Notes: generated from the letters alone by a model not told the origin. DNA of 64,000 nucleotides from NORP181 sp047623555 (GCA_047623555.1 JBLHMP010000005.1:1-64000), one strand, 5' to 3'. Numbered from the stretch's first letter, positions 25,891 to 35,734 are shown. Made by a program: numbers and translations.

Positions 25891-26772
25891 ATGGCCGTAC
25901 TCATCGACGAAAATACCAAAGTAATCTGCCAGGGCATCACCGGCTCGCAGGGTACATTCCACACCGAACAGGCAATCGCTTACGGCACTAAAATGGTCGG
26001 CGGCGTCACCCCCGGCAAAGGTGGCATGACCCACCTTGATCTGCCCGTGTTTAACTCGGTCCACGAAGCACGGCATGTGACCGGCGCCAATGCATCGGTG
26101 ATCTATGTGCCACCGCCCTTTGCTGCCGATTCCATCCTTGAGGCTATTGACGCCGAAATGGAGATCATCGTTGCCATCACCGAAGGCATTCCTGTGCTGG
26201 ACATGATGCGGGTCAAACGCGCGCTGATCGACAGTAAATCCATCCTGATCGGCCCCAACTGCCCCGGTGTGATCACGCCGGGTGCCTGCAAAATCGGCAT
26301 CATGCCCGGCCCAATCCACAAACGCGGCTCGGTTGGTGTTGTGTCCCGCTCGGGCACGCTAACCTATGAGGCGGTGAAACAGACCACAGATGTGGGCCTT
26401 GGCCAATCCACCTGCATCGGTATTGGTGGGGATCCGATCAAAGGCACAGAACATATTGACGTGCTGGAATGGTTCCTCGGCGATGACGAGACCCAAAGCA
26501 TCATCATGATCGGTGAAATCGGCGGGTCTGCCGAAGAAGAAGCCGCGCAGTTCCTGATCGACGAAAAGAAAAAAGGCCGCTGGAAACCTGTCGCCGGGTT
26601 TATCGCTGGCCGCACAGCGCCTCCGGGTCGCCGTATGGGCCACGCCGGTGCAATTGTTGCCGGTGGCCAAGGCGGTGCAGAGGACAAAATCGAAGCCATG
26701 CGCGCCGCTGGCATTATCGTCGCCGAAAGCCCCGCCAGCCTGGGTGAGGCTGTTTTGGAAGCTATTGGATAG
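25891..26772 (+). CDS. sucD: Succinate-CoA ligase, alpha subunit
   Basis: 293 aa. CoA-binding N-terminal domain with GITGSQGTFHTEQAI near residue 14 and GGVTPGKGG near 35. NCPGVITPG lies near 125 and the phospho-His region GHAGAIVAGGQGG near 250. AGGAGA lies 8-9 nt before the ATG. It is separated from sucC by the strong inverted repeat. Confidence 0.97.
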   Translation: MAVLIDENTKVICQGITGSQGTFHTEQAIAYGTKMVGGVTPGKGGMTHLDLPVFNSVHEARHVTGANASVIYVPPPFAADSILEAIDAEMEIIVAITEGIPVLDMMRVKRALIDSKSILIGPNCPGVITPGACKIGIMPGPIHKRGSVGVVSRSGTLTYEAVKQTTDVGLGQSTCIGIGGDPIKGTEHIDVLEWFLGDDETQSIIMIGEIGGSAEEEAAQFLIDEKKKGRWKPVAGFIAGRTAPPGRRMGHAGAIVAGGQGGAEDKIEAMRAAGIIVAESPASLGEAVLEAIG

Positions 26773-26779
26773 CGCCCGC

Positions 26780-26807
26780 GCAAAGCGATCTGAAAAGATC
26801 GCTTTGC
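26780..26807 (+). other. Intercistronic hairpin between sucD and sucA
   Basis: Perfect 11-bp stem GCAAAGCGATC / GATCGCTTTGC with a 6-nt loop, 7 nt after the sucD stop. No T-tract follows, so it is more likely an mRNA-stability or processing element than a full terminator. Confidence 0.6.
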
Positions 26808-26866
26808 ATAAAACGAAATGGCCCTTTGTGGCCACACATATAAAAGCCCGGATCAGGAAAAACGCC

Positions 26867-29830
26867 ATGACCGATCAGTCTTCAAACGAACAGTTCCACG
26901 CTTCATCCTTTATGCAAGGCCACAACGCGGAATACCTCGAACAGCTCTACGCTCAATACGCCAATGATCCGGGCGCCGTGGATGCGGCATGGGCCGAGTT
27001 TTTCCGCCAGATGGGCGATGCTGAACTTGATGTAAAGGCTGAGGCCAGAGGCCCGTCATGGGCGCGCGATGACTGGCCACCAGTGCCAAATGATGACCTG
27101 ACGCTGGCACTGACCGGGGACTACCCGCCCGCCGCTGCCGAGACCAAAGCCGCTGGCAGTAAGATCGCGAAAAAGGCCGAGGAAACCGGCGTGTCGGTAT
27201 CAGATGAGCAGATCAAACGCGCTGTGCTAGACAGTATCCGTGCCATCATGCTGATCCGCGCCTATCGCATCCGCGGCCATCTGGTCGCCGATCTGGACCC
27301 GTTGAACATGCGCGATGAAGTGCAGCAAAATGAGCTTGATCCGAAATCATACGGCTTCACCGACGCCGACATGGACCGCCCGATCTTTATCGACAATGTT
27401 CTGGGCCTTCAGGTCGCCTCAATGCGGCAGATCGTCGAGATCGTTAAACGCACCTATTGCGGCACGTTTGCCCTGCAATACATGCATATTTCCAACCCGG
27501 AAGAGGCAGGCTGGCTAAAAGAACGCATTGAGGGGCTGGGCAAGGAAATCCAGTTCACGCGCGAGGGTCGCAAAGCCATCCTGAACAAGATGGTCGAGGC
27601 CGAAGGCTTTGAGAAATTCCTGCACGTCAAATACATGGGCACCAAACGCTTTGGTCTGGACGGTGCCGAAAGCCTGATTCCGGCGATGGAGCAGATCATC
27701 AAACGTGGCGGCAGCCTTGGTGTGCGCGACATTATCATCGGCATGCCACACCGGGGCCGTCTGTCGGTTCTCGCCAATGTCATGCAGAAACCCTATCGCG
27801 CCATCTTTAACGAATTTCAGGGCGGCAGTTCAAAACCCGAAGACGTCGACGGGTCGGGCGATGTAAAATACCATCTGGGCGCCTCGTCAGATCGCGAATT
27901 TAACGGCAATTTGGTGCATTTGTCCCTGACCGCCAACCCCAGCCATCTTGAAGCCGTAAATCCGGTTGTTCTGGGCAAAGCGCGCGCCAAACAGGACCAG
28001 AACAACGACAAAGGTCGCACAACTGTTCTGCCGATATTGTTGCACGGCGATGCCGCCTTTGCCGGCCAGGGTGTGGTCGCCGAGGGCTTTGGCCTGTCAG
28101 GCCTAAAGGGTCACCGGACCGGCGGCACCATGCATATCATCGTGAACAACCAGATCGGCTTTACCACCGCGCCGCATTTTTCACGCAGTTCACCCTATCC
28201 CACCGACATCGCGCTGATGGTCGAAGCGCCAATTTTTCACGTCAACGGGGATGACCCCGAGGCCGTGGTGCATGCGGCCAAAGTGGCCACAGAATTCCGC
28301 CAGAAATTCCACAAAGACGTGGTGCTCGACATTTTCTGCTACCGCCGGTTTGGCCATAACGAGGGCGACGAGCCCATGTTCACCAACCCGATCATGTACA
28401 AAAAGATCAAGACCCACAAAACCACCCTGTCTCTCTATACCGAACGTCTGGTCAAAGACGGCCTGATCCCCGAAGGCGAGATTGAGGATATGAAGGCGGC
28501 GTTTCAGGCCTTTTTGAACGACGAATTTGAGGCTGGCAAAGACTATAAACCCAACAAGGCCGATTGGCTGGATGGCCGCTGGTCACATCTGGACCGCAAC
28601 AAAGACGAATACTTTCGTGGCGATACCGCCATTTCAGAGGAAACATTTGCCGATGTCGGGGCCAGCCTGTCGCGTGTTCCCGATGGCTTTCCGCTGCATA
28701 AAACCGTTGGCCGCCTGCTTGATGCCAAGAAACAGATGTTTGAAACCGGCAAAGGCTTTGATTGGGCAACCGGCGAGGCTTTGGCCTTTGGATCACTGCT
28801 GACCGAAGGTTACCCGGTACGGCTCTCGGGTCAGGACTCCACGCGCGGCACGTTCAGCCAGCGACATTCGGGCTTGATCGATCAAAACACCGAAGAACGC
28901 TATTATCCGATCAACAACATCCGCGAGGGTCAGTCGCAATACGAAGTCATCGATTCGATGCTGTCGGAATATGCGGTTCTGGGTTTTGAGTACGGCTATT
29001 CGCTGGCCGAACCCAACGCGCTTGTCGCATGGGAGGCTCAGTTCGGCGATTTTGCCAATGGGGCTCAGATCATGTTCGATCAGTTCATCAGTTCCGGCGA
29101 AAGCAAATGGCTGCGCATGTCCGGACTGGTTTGCCTGCTGCCGCACGGGTTCGAAGGGCAAGGCCCAGAACATTCGTCTGCCCGGCTTGAACGCTTCCTA
29201 CAAATGTGCGGTCAGGACAACTGGATCGTTGCCAACTGTACAACCCCGGCGAATTATTTCCACATCTTGCGCCGTCAGGTGCATCGTAAGTTCCGCAAAC
29301 CGCTAATCCTGATGACTCCCAAATCACTGCTGCGCCATAAATTGGCGGTCAGCACGACGGAAGATTTCACCACCGGATCCAGTTTCCATCGGGTGCTGTG
29401 GGATGATGCGCAAAAGGGCAACTCTGACACCAAACTCAAACCCGATAGCAAAATCAAACGTCTGGTGCTGTGTTCCGGCAAGGTCTATTTTGACCTGCTT
29501 GCCGAACGCGATGAACGCGGCATTGATGATGTCTATCTGATGCGGGTTGAGCAGTTCTATCCGTTCCCGGCCATTTCCATGGTCAACGAACTTGAACGGT
29601 TTAAGCACGCAGAAATTGTCTGGTGCCAGGAAGAGCCCAAGAACCAAGGCGCCTGGAGCTTTATTGAACCAAACATCGAATGGGTTCTTGGCCGCATCAA
29701 AGCCAAACACCCCCGCGCCCGCTATGCCGGTCGCGCCACTTCTGCCTCGCCCGCGACGGGTCTGGCCAGCCAACACAAAGTTCAACAAGCCGCTCTCGTT
29801 AACGAAGCGCTGACCATCAAAGGATCCTGA
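26867..29830 (+). CDS. sucA: 2-oxoglutarate dehydrogenase E1 component
   Basis: Thiamine-diphosphate decarboxylase of the oxoglutarate dehydrogenase complex, 987 aa from the ATG at 26867 with AGGAA upstream. The open frame extends further upstream, but MTDQSSNEQFHASSFMQGHN is the family N-terminus. GMPHRGRLSVLANV lies near residue 293. The ThDP motif starts at HGDAAFAGQGVVAEG near 397 and ends at IVNNQIGFTT. The C-terminal QEEPKNQGAW is typical. It sits between sucD and sucB. Confidence 0.97.
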   Translation: MTDQSSNEQFHASSFMQGHNAEYLEQLYAQYANDPGAVDAAWAEFFRQMGDAELDVKAEARGPSWARDDWPPVPNDDLTLALTGDYPPAAAETKAAGSKIAKKAEETGVSVSDEQIKRAVLDSIRAIMLIRAYRIRGHLVADLDPLNMRDEVQQNELDPKSYGFTDADMDRPIFIDNVLGLQVASMRQIVEIVKRTYCGTFALQYMHISNPEEAGWLKERIEGLGKEIQFTREGRKAILNKMVEAEGFEKFLHVKYMGTKRFGLDGAESLIPAMEQIIKRGGSLGVRDIIIGMPHRGRLSVLANVMQKPYRAIFNEFQGGSSKPEDVDGSGDVKYHLGASSDREFNGNLVHLSLTANPSHLEAVNPVVLGKARAKQDQNNDKGRTTVLPILLHGDAAFAGQGVVAEGFGLSGLKGHRTGGTMHIIVNNQIGFTTAPHFSRSSPYPTDIALMVEAPIFHVNGDDPEAVVHAAKVATEFRQKFHKDVVLDIFCYRRFGHNEGDEPMFTNPIMYKKIKTHKTTLSLYTERLVKDGLIPEGEIEDMKAAFQAFLNDEFEAGKDYKPNKADWLDGRWSHLDRNKDEYFRGDTAISEETFADVGASLSRVPDGFPLHKTVGRLLDAKKQMFETGKGFDWATGEALAFGSLLTEGYPVRLSGQDSTRGTFSQRHSGLIDQNTEERYYPINNIREGQSQYEVIDSMLSEYAVLGFEYGYSLAEPNALVAWEAQFGDFANGAQIMFDQFISSGESKWLRMSGLVCLLPHGFEGQGPEHSSARLERFLQMCGQDNWIVANCTTPANYFHILRRQVHRKFRKPLILMTPKSLLRHKLAVSTTEDFTTGSSFHRVLWDDAQKGNSDTKLKPDSKIKRLVLCSGKVYFDLLAERDERGIDDVYLMRVEQFYPFPAISMVNELERFKHAEIVWCQEEPKNQGAWSFIEPNIEWVLGRIKAKHPRARYAGRATSASPATGLASQHKVQQAALVNEALTIKGS

Positions 29831-29832
29831 CC

Positions 29833-31299
29833 ATGACAACCGAAGTACGCGTTCCCACATTGGGCGAATCCGTGACCGAGGCCACAGTGGCCACTTGGTT
29901 CAAAAAGCCCGGCGATGCGGTCGCCGTCGATGAAATGCTATGTGAGTTGGAAACCGACAAGGTCACTGTCGAAGTGCCCAGCCCAACCGTCGGAACAATG
30001 GGCGAAATCGTCGTCGCCGAGGGGCAAACCGTCGGCGTCAACGCCCTATTGGCAACCATCCTTAAAGGCGCAGGGGCCGCAGTGGCAGCTCCGGCTCCAA
30101 CGACTGGTGGCGGAACGGATATCATGGTGCCAACCTTGGGCGAATCCGTGACCGAGGCCACAGTCAGTACTTGGTTCAAGGCCGTTGGTGACACAGTGGC
30201 ACAGGATGAAATGCTATGTGAGCTGGAAACCGACAAGGTTTCCGTCGAAGTCCCTGCCCCTGCAGCTGGCGTGCTCAGCGAAATCCTCGCACCCGAAGGC
30301 GCCACCGTTGGCGCATCGGCAAAGCTCGGTGTGATTTCCGGTGCTTCAGGTGCAACTGCAACCGCCGCACCGGGCCCCGCCGCGGCCGCTCCTCAGGCCA
30401 AATCTGCAGACATCGAAAATGCCCCCTCTGCCAACAAGGCAATGGCCGCTGCCGGAATTGATCCCACAACGATCAAAGGCACAGGTCGTGACGAACGCAT
30501 TATGAAACAGGACGTCACCAACGCCCCAGCACCTGCAGCGGTAGTTCCAGCAGCGGCAACCGCTCCGATCCCGCGCGCGCCCATCCCCGCAGACGACGCC
30601 GCCCGAGAAGAGCGCGTGCGCATGACCCGCCTGCGCCAAACCATCGCCAAGCGCCTGAAGGAAGCACAAAACACCGCCGCCATCCTAACCACCTTTAACG
30701 AGGTCGACATGACTGAGGTGATGGCGCTGCGCAAACAGTACAAAGAGCTGTTTGAAAAGAAACACGGCATCAAACTCGGCTTTATGTCCTTCTTTACCAA
30801 GGCCTGCTGCCATGCATTGAAAGAAGTGCCCGAACTGAATGCCGAAATCGACGGCACCGATTTGGTCTATAAAAACTTCGTCCATATGGGGGTTGCCGCC
30901 GGAACCCCATCGGGACTTGTTGTGCCAGTAATCCGTGATGCAGATTCCATGTCATTTGCCGACATAGAAAAGGCCATCGCTGAAAAAGGCCGCCGCGCCC
31001 GTGATGGTAAATTGTCGATGGCTGAAATGCAGGGCGGCACGTTCACAATCTCAAACGGCGGCGTTTATGGCTCATTGATGAGCTCGCCAATCCTGAACCC
31101 GCCACAATCCGGCATTCTGGGCATGCACAAAATCCAGGACCGACCGATGGCAATCAACGGTCAGGTGGTAATCCGCCCGATGATGTATCTGGCGCTCAGC
31201 TATGACCACCGCGTGGTTGACGGCAAAGGCGCAGTAACCTTCCTCGTCCGCGTCAAAGAGGTGCTCGAAGACCCACGCCGCCTGTTGATGGATCTGTAA
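29833..31299 (+). CDS. sucB: 2-oxoglutarate dehydrogenase E2 (succinyltransferase), two lipoyl domains
   Basis: 488 aa. Two tandem lipoyl domains have the modified lysines in ETDKV at K43 and K135. A peripheral-subunit-binding segment (ANKAMAAAGIDPTTIKGTGRDERIMKQDV) follows near 200, then the catalytic domain with HRVVDG at about residues 459-464. Many E2o proteins have only one lipoyl domain, so the tandem copy is notable; the two are nearly identical around the lysine. The ATG starts 2 nt after the sucA stop. Confidence 0.95.
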   Translation: MTTEVRVPTLGESVTEATVATWFKKPGDAVAVDEMLCELETDKVTVEVPSPTVGTMGEIVVAEGQTVGVNALLATILKGAGAAVAAPAPTTGGGTDIMVPTLGESVTEATVSTWFKAVGDTVAQDEMLCELETDKVSVEVPAPAAGVLSEILAPEGATVGASAKLGVISGASGATATAAPGPAAAAPQAKSADIENAPSANKAMAAAGIDPTTIKGTGRDERIMKQDVTNAPAPAAVVPAAATAPIPRAPIPADDAAREERVRMTRLRQTIAKRLKEAQNTAAILTTFNEVDMTEVMALRKQYKELFEKKHGIKLGFMSFFTKACCHALKEVPELNAEIDGTDLVYKNFVHMGVAAGTPSGLVVPVIRDADSMSFADIEKAIAEKGRRARDGKLSMAEMQGGTFTISNGGVYGSLMSSPILNPPQSGILGMHKIQDRPMAINGQVVIRPMMYLALSYDHRVVDGKGAVTFLVRVKEVLEDPRRLLMDL

Positions 31300-31301
31300 T
31301 A

Positions 31302-31691
31302 GTGACCCCCGAGCTTACTGTACTTGTTTATGTTGCGCTGCTTCAGGTGCTGCAATTCTGCGCCTATTCTGTCGCTGCCAACATGCAGATCGGACCCAAA
31401 GTGGCGCTGGGTCCGCGTGACAGTAAGATTGAGTTACAAGGCACCGCAGGTCGCCTTCAACGCGCCCTGACCAACCACTACGAGGGGCTGATCCTGTTCA
31501 CGATTGCTTGCGTTGTTCTTGCTGTATCGGGCCAATCCACGCCCTTCACACAGGCCTGCGCCTGGGTCTATCTGGCCGCAAGAATCGCTTATGTTCCGGC
31601 CTATGTCATTGACATCGGCCCCTGGCGCTCGCTCATCTGGTTGGCGGGTCTTACGGCCACCATACTTATGCTGATCAAAGCACTCCCCTAG
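31302..31691 (+). CDS. MAPEG family membrane protein
   Basis: 129 aa, starting with a GTG 2 nt after the sucB stop. Four hydrophobic segments and the family core (LQRALTNHYEGLILFTIACVVL near residue 45, with AARIAYVPAYV near 88) identify MAPEG, the glutathione-S-transferase/eicosanoid-type superfamily. It lies within the odh operon between sucB and lpdA. A metabolic link to the complex is not evident. Confidence 0.85.
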   Translation: MTPELTVLVYVALLQVLQFCAYSVAANMQIGPKVALGPRDSKIELQGTAGRLQRALTNHYEGLILFTIACVVLAVSGQSTPFTQACAWVYLAARIAYVPAYVIDIGPWRSLIWLAGLTATILMLIKALP

Positions 31692-31694
31692 TGC

Positions 31695-31722
31695 TTCTTT
31701 TGTTCAAAAATATCCCGGGGGA
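31695..31722 (+). repeat. Dispersed repeat (family B, diverged)
   Basis: TTCTTTTGTTCAAAAATA followed by TCCCGGGGGA, similar in layout to the copies at 2778 and 51145. It follows the MAPEG stop. Confidence 0.45.
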
Positions 31723-31723
31723 G

Positions 31724-31757
31724 TCGCCAGCAGGCGATGGGGGCAGCGCCCCCGTTT
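31724..31757 (+). terminator. Tandem hairpins upstream of lpdA
   Basis: TCGCC-AGCA-GGCGA (31724-31737) and GGGGGC-AGC-GCCCCC (31739-31753), followed by GTTTATT. They may partly terminate transcription or separate lpdA expression from sucB. Confidence 0.6.
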
Positions 31758-31782
31758 ATTATCCGATATCAGGAGACTAAAA

Positions 31783-33171
31783 ATGGCCAATTATGACGTT
31801 ATCATCATCGGATCCGGCCCCGGAGGCTATGTCTGCGCCATCCGCTGTGCACAGTTGGGACTGAAAACCGCCGTTGTCGAAGGTCGCGACACGCTCGGCG
31901 GCACCTGCCTGAACGTTGGCTGCATCCCGTCCAAGGCCTTGCTGCACGCCAGCCACATGCTGCACGAAGCAGAGCATAATTTCGCCGCCATGGGCCTTAA
32001 AGGCAAGAGCCCCTCGGTCGACTGGAAACAGATGCTGGCCTATAAACAAAACACCATCGACACCAACACCAAAGGCATCGAATTCCTGTTCAAAAAGAAC
32101 AAGATAGACTGGCTAAAAGGCTGGGGGTCCATCCCCGCTGTTGGCCAGGTCAAGGTTGGCGATGAGCTGCATAGCGCCAAAAACATCATCATCGCGACGG
32201 GCTCTGTACCGACATCGCTCCCCGGTGTTGAGGTCGACGAAAAAATTGTCGTCAGCTCAACCGGCGCTCTGGAGTTGACCAAGGTCCCCAAGAAACTGGT
32301 CGTCATAGGCGCGGGCGTCATTGGCCTTGAATTGGGCAGCGTCTATTCCCGTCTCGGGGCCGAGGTGACAGTGATCGAATTCATGACCGCCATCACCCCC
32401 GGCATGGATGCCGAGGTGCAAAAAACATTTCAGCGCACCCTCAAAAAACAGGGCATCAACTTCATCATGGGGGCCGCGGTCCAAAAGACCGAAACCACTA
32501 AAACCAAGGCCAAAGTTACCTACAAACTGCTGAAAGATGACAGCGAACACGTGATCGACGCCGACACTGTTCTGCTCGCCACCGGACGTAAACCGTTCAC
32601 CGATGGGCTTGGTCTTGATGCACTTGGCATCAAAATGACCAAACGCGGTCAGATCGACGTTGATACCCACTGGCAAACCAATGTTCCCGGCATCTTTGCC
32701 ATCGGCGACGCGATCGAGGGACCAATGTTGGCCCACAAAGCCGAAGATGAAGGCATGGCCGCCGCCGAACAAGTTGCAGGCAAACAGGGCCATGTGAATT
32801 ACAATGTCATCCCCGGCGTCATCTACACCTGGCCCGAGGTCGCCAATGTCGGCGATACCGAACAAACCCTCAAAGAACAGGGGCGCGCCTATAAAGTTGG
32901 TAAATTCCCGTTTATGGGCAATGGCCGCGCCAAAGCCAATTTCATGTCGGATGGCTTTGTCAAAATCATCGTCGACAAAGACACTGACCGTATCTTAGGC
33001 GCTCATATCATTGGCCCGTCCGCGGGCGAGTTGATACATGAAATCTGCATCGCGATGGAATTTGGCGCCTCTGCAGAGGATGTCGCGCTAACCTGCCACG
33101 CACACCCAACCTATTCCGAGGCAGTCCGCGAAGCGGCACTGGCCTGTGGTGACGGCGCAATTCACGCCTAA
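31783..33171 (+). CDS. lpdA: Dihydrolipoyl dehydrogenase
   Basis: E3 flavoprotein of 2-oxoacid dehydrogenase complexes, 462 aa. FAD-binding GSGPGGYV is at residues 10-17. The redox-active pair lies in GGTCLNVGCIPSK near residue 40, the NAD-binding GAGVIGLELGSVY near 180 and the catalytic HAHPTYSE near 440. AGGAG precedes the ATG. It ends the suc/odh operon. Confidence 0.97.
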   Translation: MANYDVIIIGSGPGGYVCAIRCAQLGLKTAVVEGRDTLGGTCLNVGCIPSKALLHASHMLHEAEHNFAAMGLKGKSPSVDWKQMLAYKQNTIDTNTKGIEFLFKKNKIDWLKGWGSIPAVGQVKVGDELHSAKNIIIATGSVPTSLPGVEVDEKIVVSSTGALELTKVPKKLVVIGAGVIGLELGSVYSRLGAEVTVIEFMTAITPGMDAEVQKTFQRTLKKQGINFIMGAAVQKTETTKTKAKVTYKLLKDDSEHVIDADTVLLATGRKPFTDGLGLDALGIKMTKRGQIDVDTHWQTNVPGIFAIGDAIEGPMLAHKAEDEGMAAAEQVAGKQGHVNYNVIPGVIYTWPEVANVGDTEQTLKEQGRAYKVGKFPFMGNGRAKANFMSDGFVKIIVDKDTDRILGAHIIGPSAGELIHEICIAMEFGASAEDVALTCHAHPTYSEAVREAALACGDGAIHA

Positions 33172-33197
33172 TGCGAAGACGCCCATCGGGCGGAAGA

Positions 33198-33223
33198 GCG
33201 CCGCCTGATGTTTCTGGCGGCGC
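33198..33223. terminator. Terminator between lpdA and plsC-like gene
   Basis: 8-bp perfect stem GCGCCGCC / GGCGGCGC with a 10-nt loop in the gap between two convergent genes. Confidence 0.7.
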
Positions 33224-33230
33224 GATATCT

Positions 33231-33971
33231 TTACTGCACGCTGTCAGGGTCAAATCCCACTTCGCGCATCAATGCGTTTGATTTCTCTTCCACTACGCGC
33301 TCCAGCTCGGCCATAAACTCGCTGCGCGGCAGGCCTGGCGCGATCGGATCGAGAAACTCGATCACCGCAACCCCAGGGCGGTGCATGATCCCGCGACGTG
33401 GCCACATCACACCAACATTGGTCGCAACCGGAACACAGGTCTGCTCCATATCTTCGTACAGAACACCTACTCCAACCTTGTAAGGCGCTTTAACCCCCGG
33501 CAAAATCCGCGTGCCCTGCGAATAGATAATAAGCTGCCCGGAGTCCCGCGCCCCACTTGCCACATCCGAAAGCATCTTTTTGATCGCCGAACCACGTTTG
33601 CCCCGGTTCACCGCCACACATCCCAACAATTTGGCATATTGACCAATCACCGGTGTCCACAAAATCTCGCGTTTGATAATGAATTTGCCAGTTGGCAGAG
33701 CGGTAAAAATCATCAACACGTCCAGAAACGACTGATGCTTGGCCGCAACCATAACGCCTTCGCTCGGCGGTGTGCCGCGTACTTCGGTGCGAATGCCAAC
33801 CATCCAACGCGCCGTCCAGAACGCCCAGCGTGAATAGGTTTTACAACACGCCCGCGCACCGGTTCGGCTAAACAACGCCCACGGCATGAACAGCAGGCCA
33901 ATCACCGGCATCATCAGATAGACTTGGATCACAAAGAACAGTGACCGCACCCATTGCACTGCATCTTTCAT
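33231..33971 (-). CDS. plsC: 1-acyl-sn-glycerol-3-phosphate acyltransferase
   Basis: 246 aa from the ATG at 33971, which overlaps the ftsX stop (TAATG). An N-terminal membrane anchor is followed by the PlsC motif HQSFLD at residues 79-84. A block IYSQGTRILPGVKAPYK near 155 matches the EGTR-type motif, here with Q in place of E. It acylates lysophosphatidic acid to phosphatidic acid. It is the third gene of ftsE-ftsX-plsC. Confidence 0.9.
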   Translation of the reverse strand: MKDAVQWVRSLFFVIQVYLMMPVIGLLFMPWALFSRTGARACCKTYSRWAFWTARWMVGIRTEVRGTPPSEGVMVAAKHQSFLDVLMIFTALPTGKFIIKREILWTPVIGQYAKLLGCVAVNRGKRGSAIKKMLSDVASGARDSGQLIIYSQGTRILPGVKAPYKVGVGVLYEDMEQTCVPVATNVGVMWPRRGIMHRPGVAVIEFLDPIAPGLPRSEFMAELERVVEEKSNALMREVGFDPDSVQ

Positions 33972-34870
33972 TAACTCAACTCTCCCAATGTGCGCCGCGC
34001 CGCGATCCATGTTGCCAAAAAGGACACGACCGCGCCAAGAACAGGTATCAGCATCGGCCAAAGCCAACCCGCACCCTGAAATCCGAGACCGGTCAGAAAC
34101 CCGCCCTCGTCCGTGGCTTCGGGCAACAGCATAATGCCCACTAGCCCCAGCACCATGCCAACGGTCGCGCCAATCAGCGCCCGCAAGGTAAAGCGCCGTA
34201 CAAAAGCCTGTCCGATGTATTGATCGCGCGCGCCAACAAGCCGTAAGACTTCGATAACCTGACGATTGGCCGCCAGCGCGGCATGGGCGGCCAAGGTTAT
34301 CATTGCTGCAGTTGCCCCAGCGATCAACAGGATCGACACCAATCCCAACAAACGCAGGCTGTTGGCGGCTTGCACCAAGGGCCGCCGCCAGCGGGTGTGA
34401 TCGTCCAAAACCGCACCGGGGACTTCGCCGCTTAGGCGCAAACGAAGACCAGCGGCGTCATAACCAGGGTCACCTTCTATCACTTCGATCAACTGTGGGA
34501 TTGGCAGATCATCCAGTGGCAAATCTGGCCCGAACCAGGGTGACAACAACGCCACCTGTTCTTCTGTTGTCAGCGCACGGGCGCGCGCAACCCCGGGTGT
34601 TTGTCGCAAAATTTGCAATGCGACCTCGGTTTGCGCGGCGCGTTGATCGGCCGGCGCGTTGATCCGCAGTGTTGCACTGCGCGCCAATTCATCTGCCCAG
34701 CGATCGGCCAGTCGCCCGGATGCCAAAGACAACGCCAAGGCAAACACCGCCAAAAAAGCCATTGCGCCGGACACAAATAGGGTCAATTGCGCGGTAAATC
34801 CGCTTGGCGGTACCACTCGGTCGGCCTGTGGGTCCCCCATCAGGAATTTGCGAATTGTTCCTTTGCTCAC
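33971..34870 (-). CDS. ftsX: Cell division protein FtsX-like permease
   Basis: 299 aa. Cytoplasmic N-terminus, one membrane helix at about residues 25-50, a periplasmic domain of about 120 residues, then three further helices. LRLVGARDQYIGQAFVRRFTL near 215 is the conserved FtsX loop. It partners FtsE in a complex that regulates peptidoglycan hydrolases at the septum. Start and stop overlap ftsE (ATGA) and plsC. Confidence 0.9.
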   Translation of the reverse strand: MSKGTIRKFLMGDPQADRVVPPSGFTAQLTLFVSGAMAFLAVFALALSLASGRLADRWADELARSATLRINAPADQRAAQTEVALQILRQTPGVARARALTTEEQVALLSPWFGPDLPLDDLPIPQLIEVIEGDPGYDAAGLRLRLSGEVPGAVLDDHTRWRRPLVQAANSLRLLGLVSILLIAGATAAMITLAAHAALAANRQVIEVLRLVGARDQYIGQAFVRRFTLRALIGATVGMVLGLVGIMLLPEATDEGGFLTGLGFQGAGWLWPMLIPVLGAVVSFLATWIAARRTLGELS

Positions 34871-35544
34871 AAATCCGCCCCCGCCAATTGCAAGCGTCGG
34901 TCAGAAATGCGCAACACCCGTGCCTGAATCTGGCTTTTCGCAGCCCGGATCAGCGCCAGATCGTGACTGGCAATCATCACGGTTTTGCCCATCTTGTTCA
35001 GCTCGATCAGCAATTGCAGCAGACGTTGCGACATTTCCCAGTCGACGTTGCCGGTAGGTTCATCCGCCAAAATCACGTCTGGTGACATGATAACCGCACG
35101 GGCAAGGGCGGCGCGTTGACGCTCGCCTCCGGAGAGTTCCGGTGGCAAAGCATCGGCGCGGTCCGCGAGGCCAACCCAGTTTAACAGTTCATTCAGGTTT
35201 TCGCTTTCTTGCGACGGGTCGCGCCCGGCCACGGTCATGGGCAAGGCGATATTGTCCGCCACCGGCAAGTGATCCAGAAACCGGCAATCCTGATGCACCA
35301 CACCAACACGCCGCCGCATCATCGCCATCTGATCCCTGTCAAATTCGCGCAAATCTTCGCCAAACACCCGCACCTGTCCCAAAGTTGGCATAAGCGCCCC
35401 GTAACACAGCTTCATGAATGTGGTTTTTCCAGAGCCGGATGGTCCAGTCAGAAAATGAAATGATCCGGCTGACAACTTCAGTGACAGGTCACTGAACAGC
35501 TCTCCGCCGCCGTAATTATAGGCTACATTTTCAAGCTCGATCAC
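34867..35544 (-). CDS. ftsE: Cell division ATP-binding protein FtsE
   Basis: 225-aa ABC ATPase. Walker A GPSGSGKT is at residues 34-41, the Q-loop in VHQDCRFLDHL, the signature LSGGERQR near 138 and Walker B VILADEPTGNVD near 160. MIELENVAYNYGGGELF is a typical FtsE N-terminus. It is the first gene of the ftsE-ftsX-plsC unit and is divergent from the zinc-ribbon gene. Confidence 0.93.
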   Translation of the reverse strand: MIELENVAYNYGGGELFSDLSLKLSAGSFHFLTGPSGSGKTTFMKLCYGALMPTLGQVRVFGEDLREFDRDQMAMMRRRVGVVHQDCRFLDHLPVADNIALPMTVAGRDPSQESENLNELLNWVGLADRADALPPELSGGERQRAALARAVIMSPDVILADEPTGNVDWEMSQRLLQLLIELNKMGKTVMIASHDLALIRAAKSQIQARVLRISDRRLQLAGADL

Positions 35545-35734
35545 GGTTGCCCCCTGCCGTTGTTGCCATGTTGTGCCTTAGCGCGGGGTCAGTTTCAATG
35601 CCAAGCAGCAACAGTGTCAGAAGAACACGACGCTAAACCGGACTAATTCACTCTTTTCTGAACTGTCGCAAACACATATGCTATATCGAACCTGTAAAGA
35701 TTAATGGCGGTCTTAGGGACCAGGAGCGACTAAA

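Noticed and set aside
26648..26866. N-terminal extension of SucA
   Set aside because: It runs through sucD and does not match SucA; the family start is at 26867.
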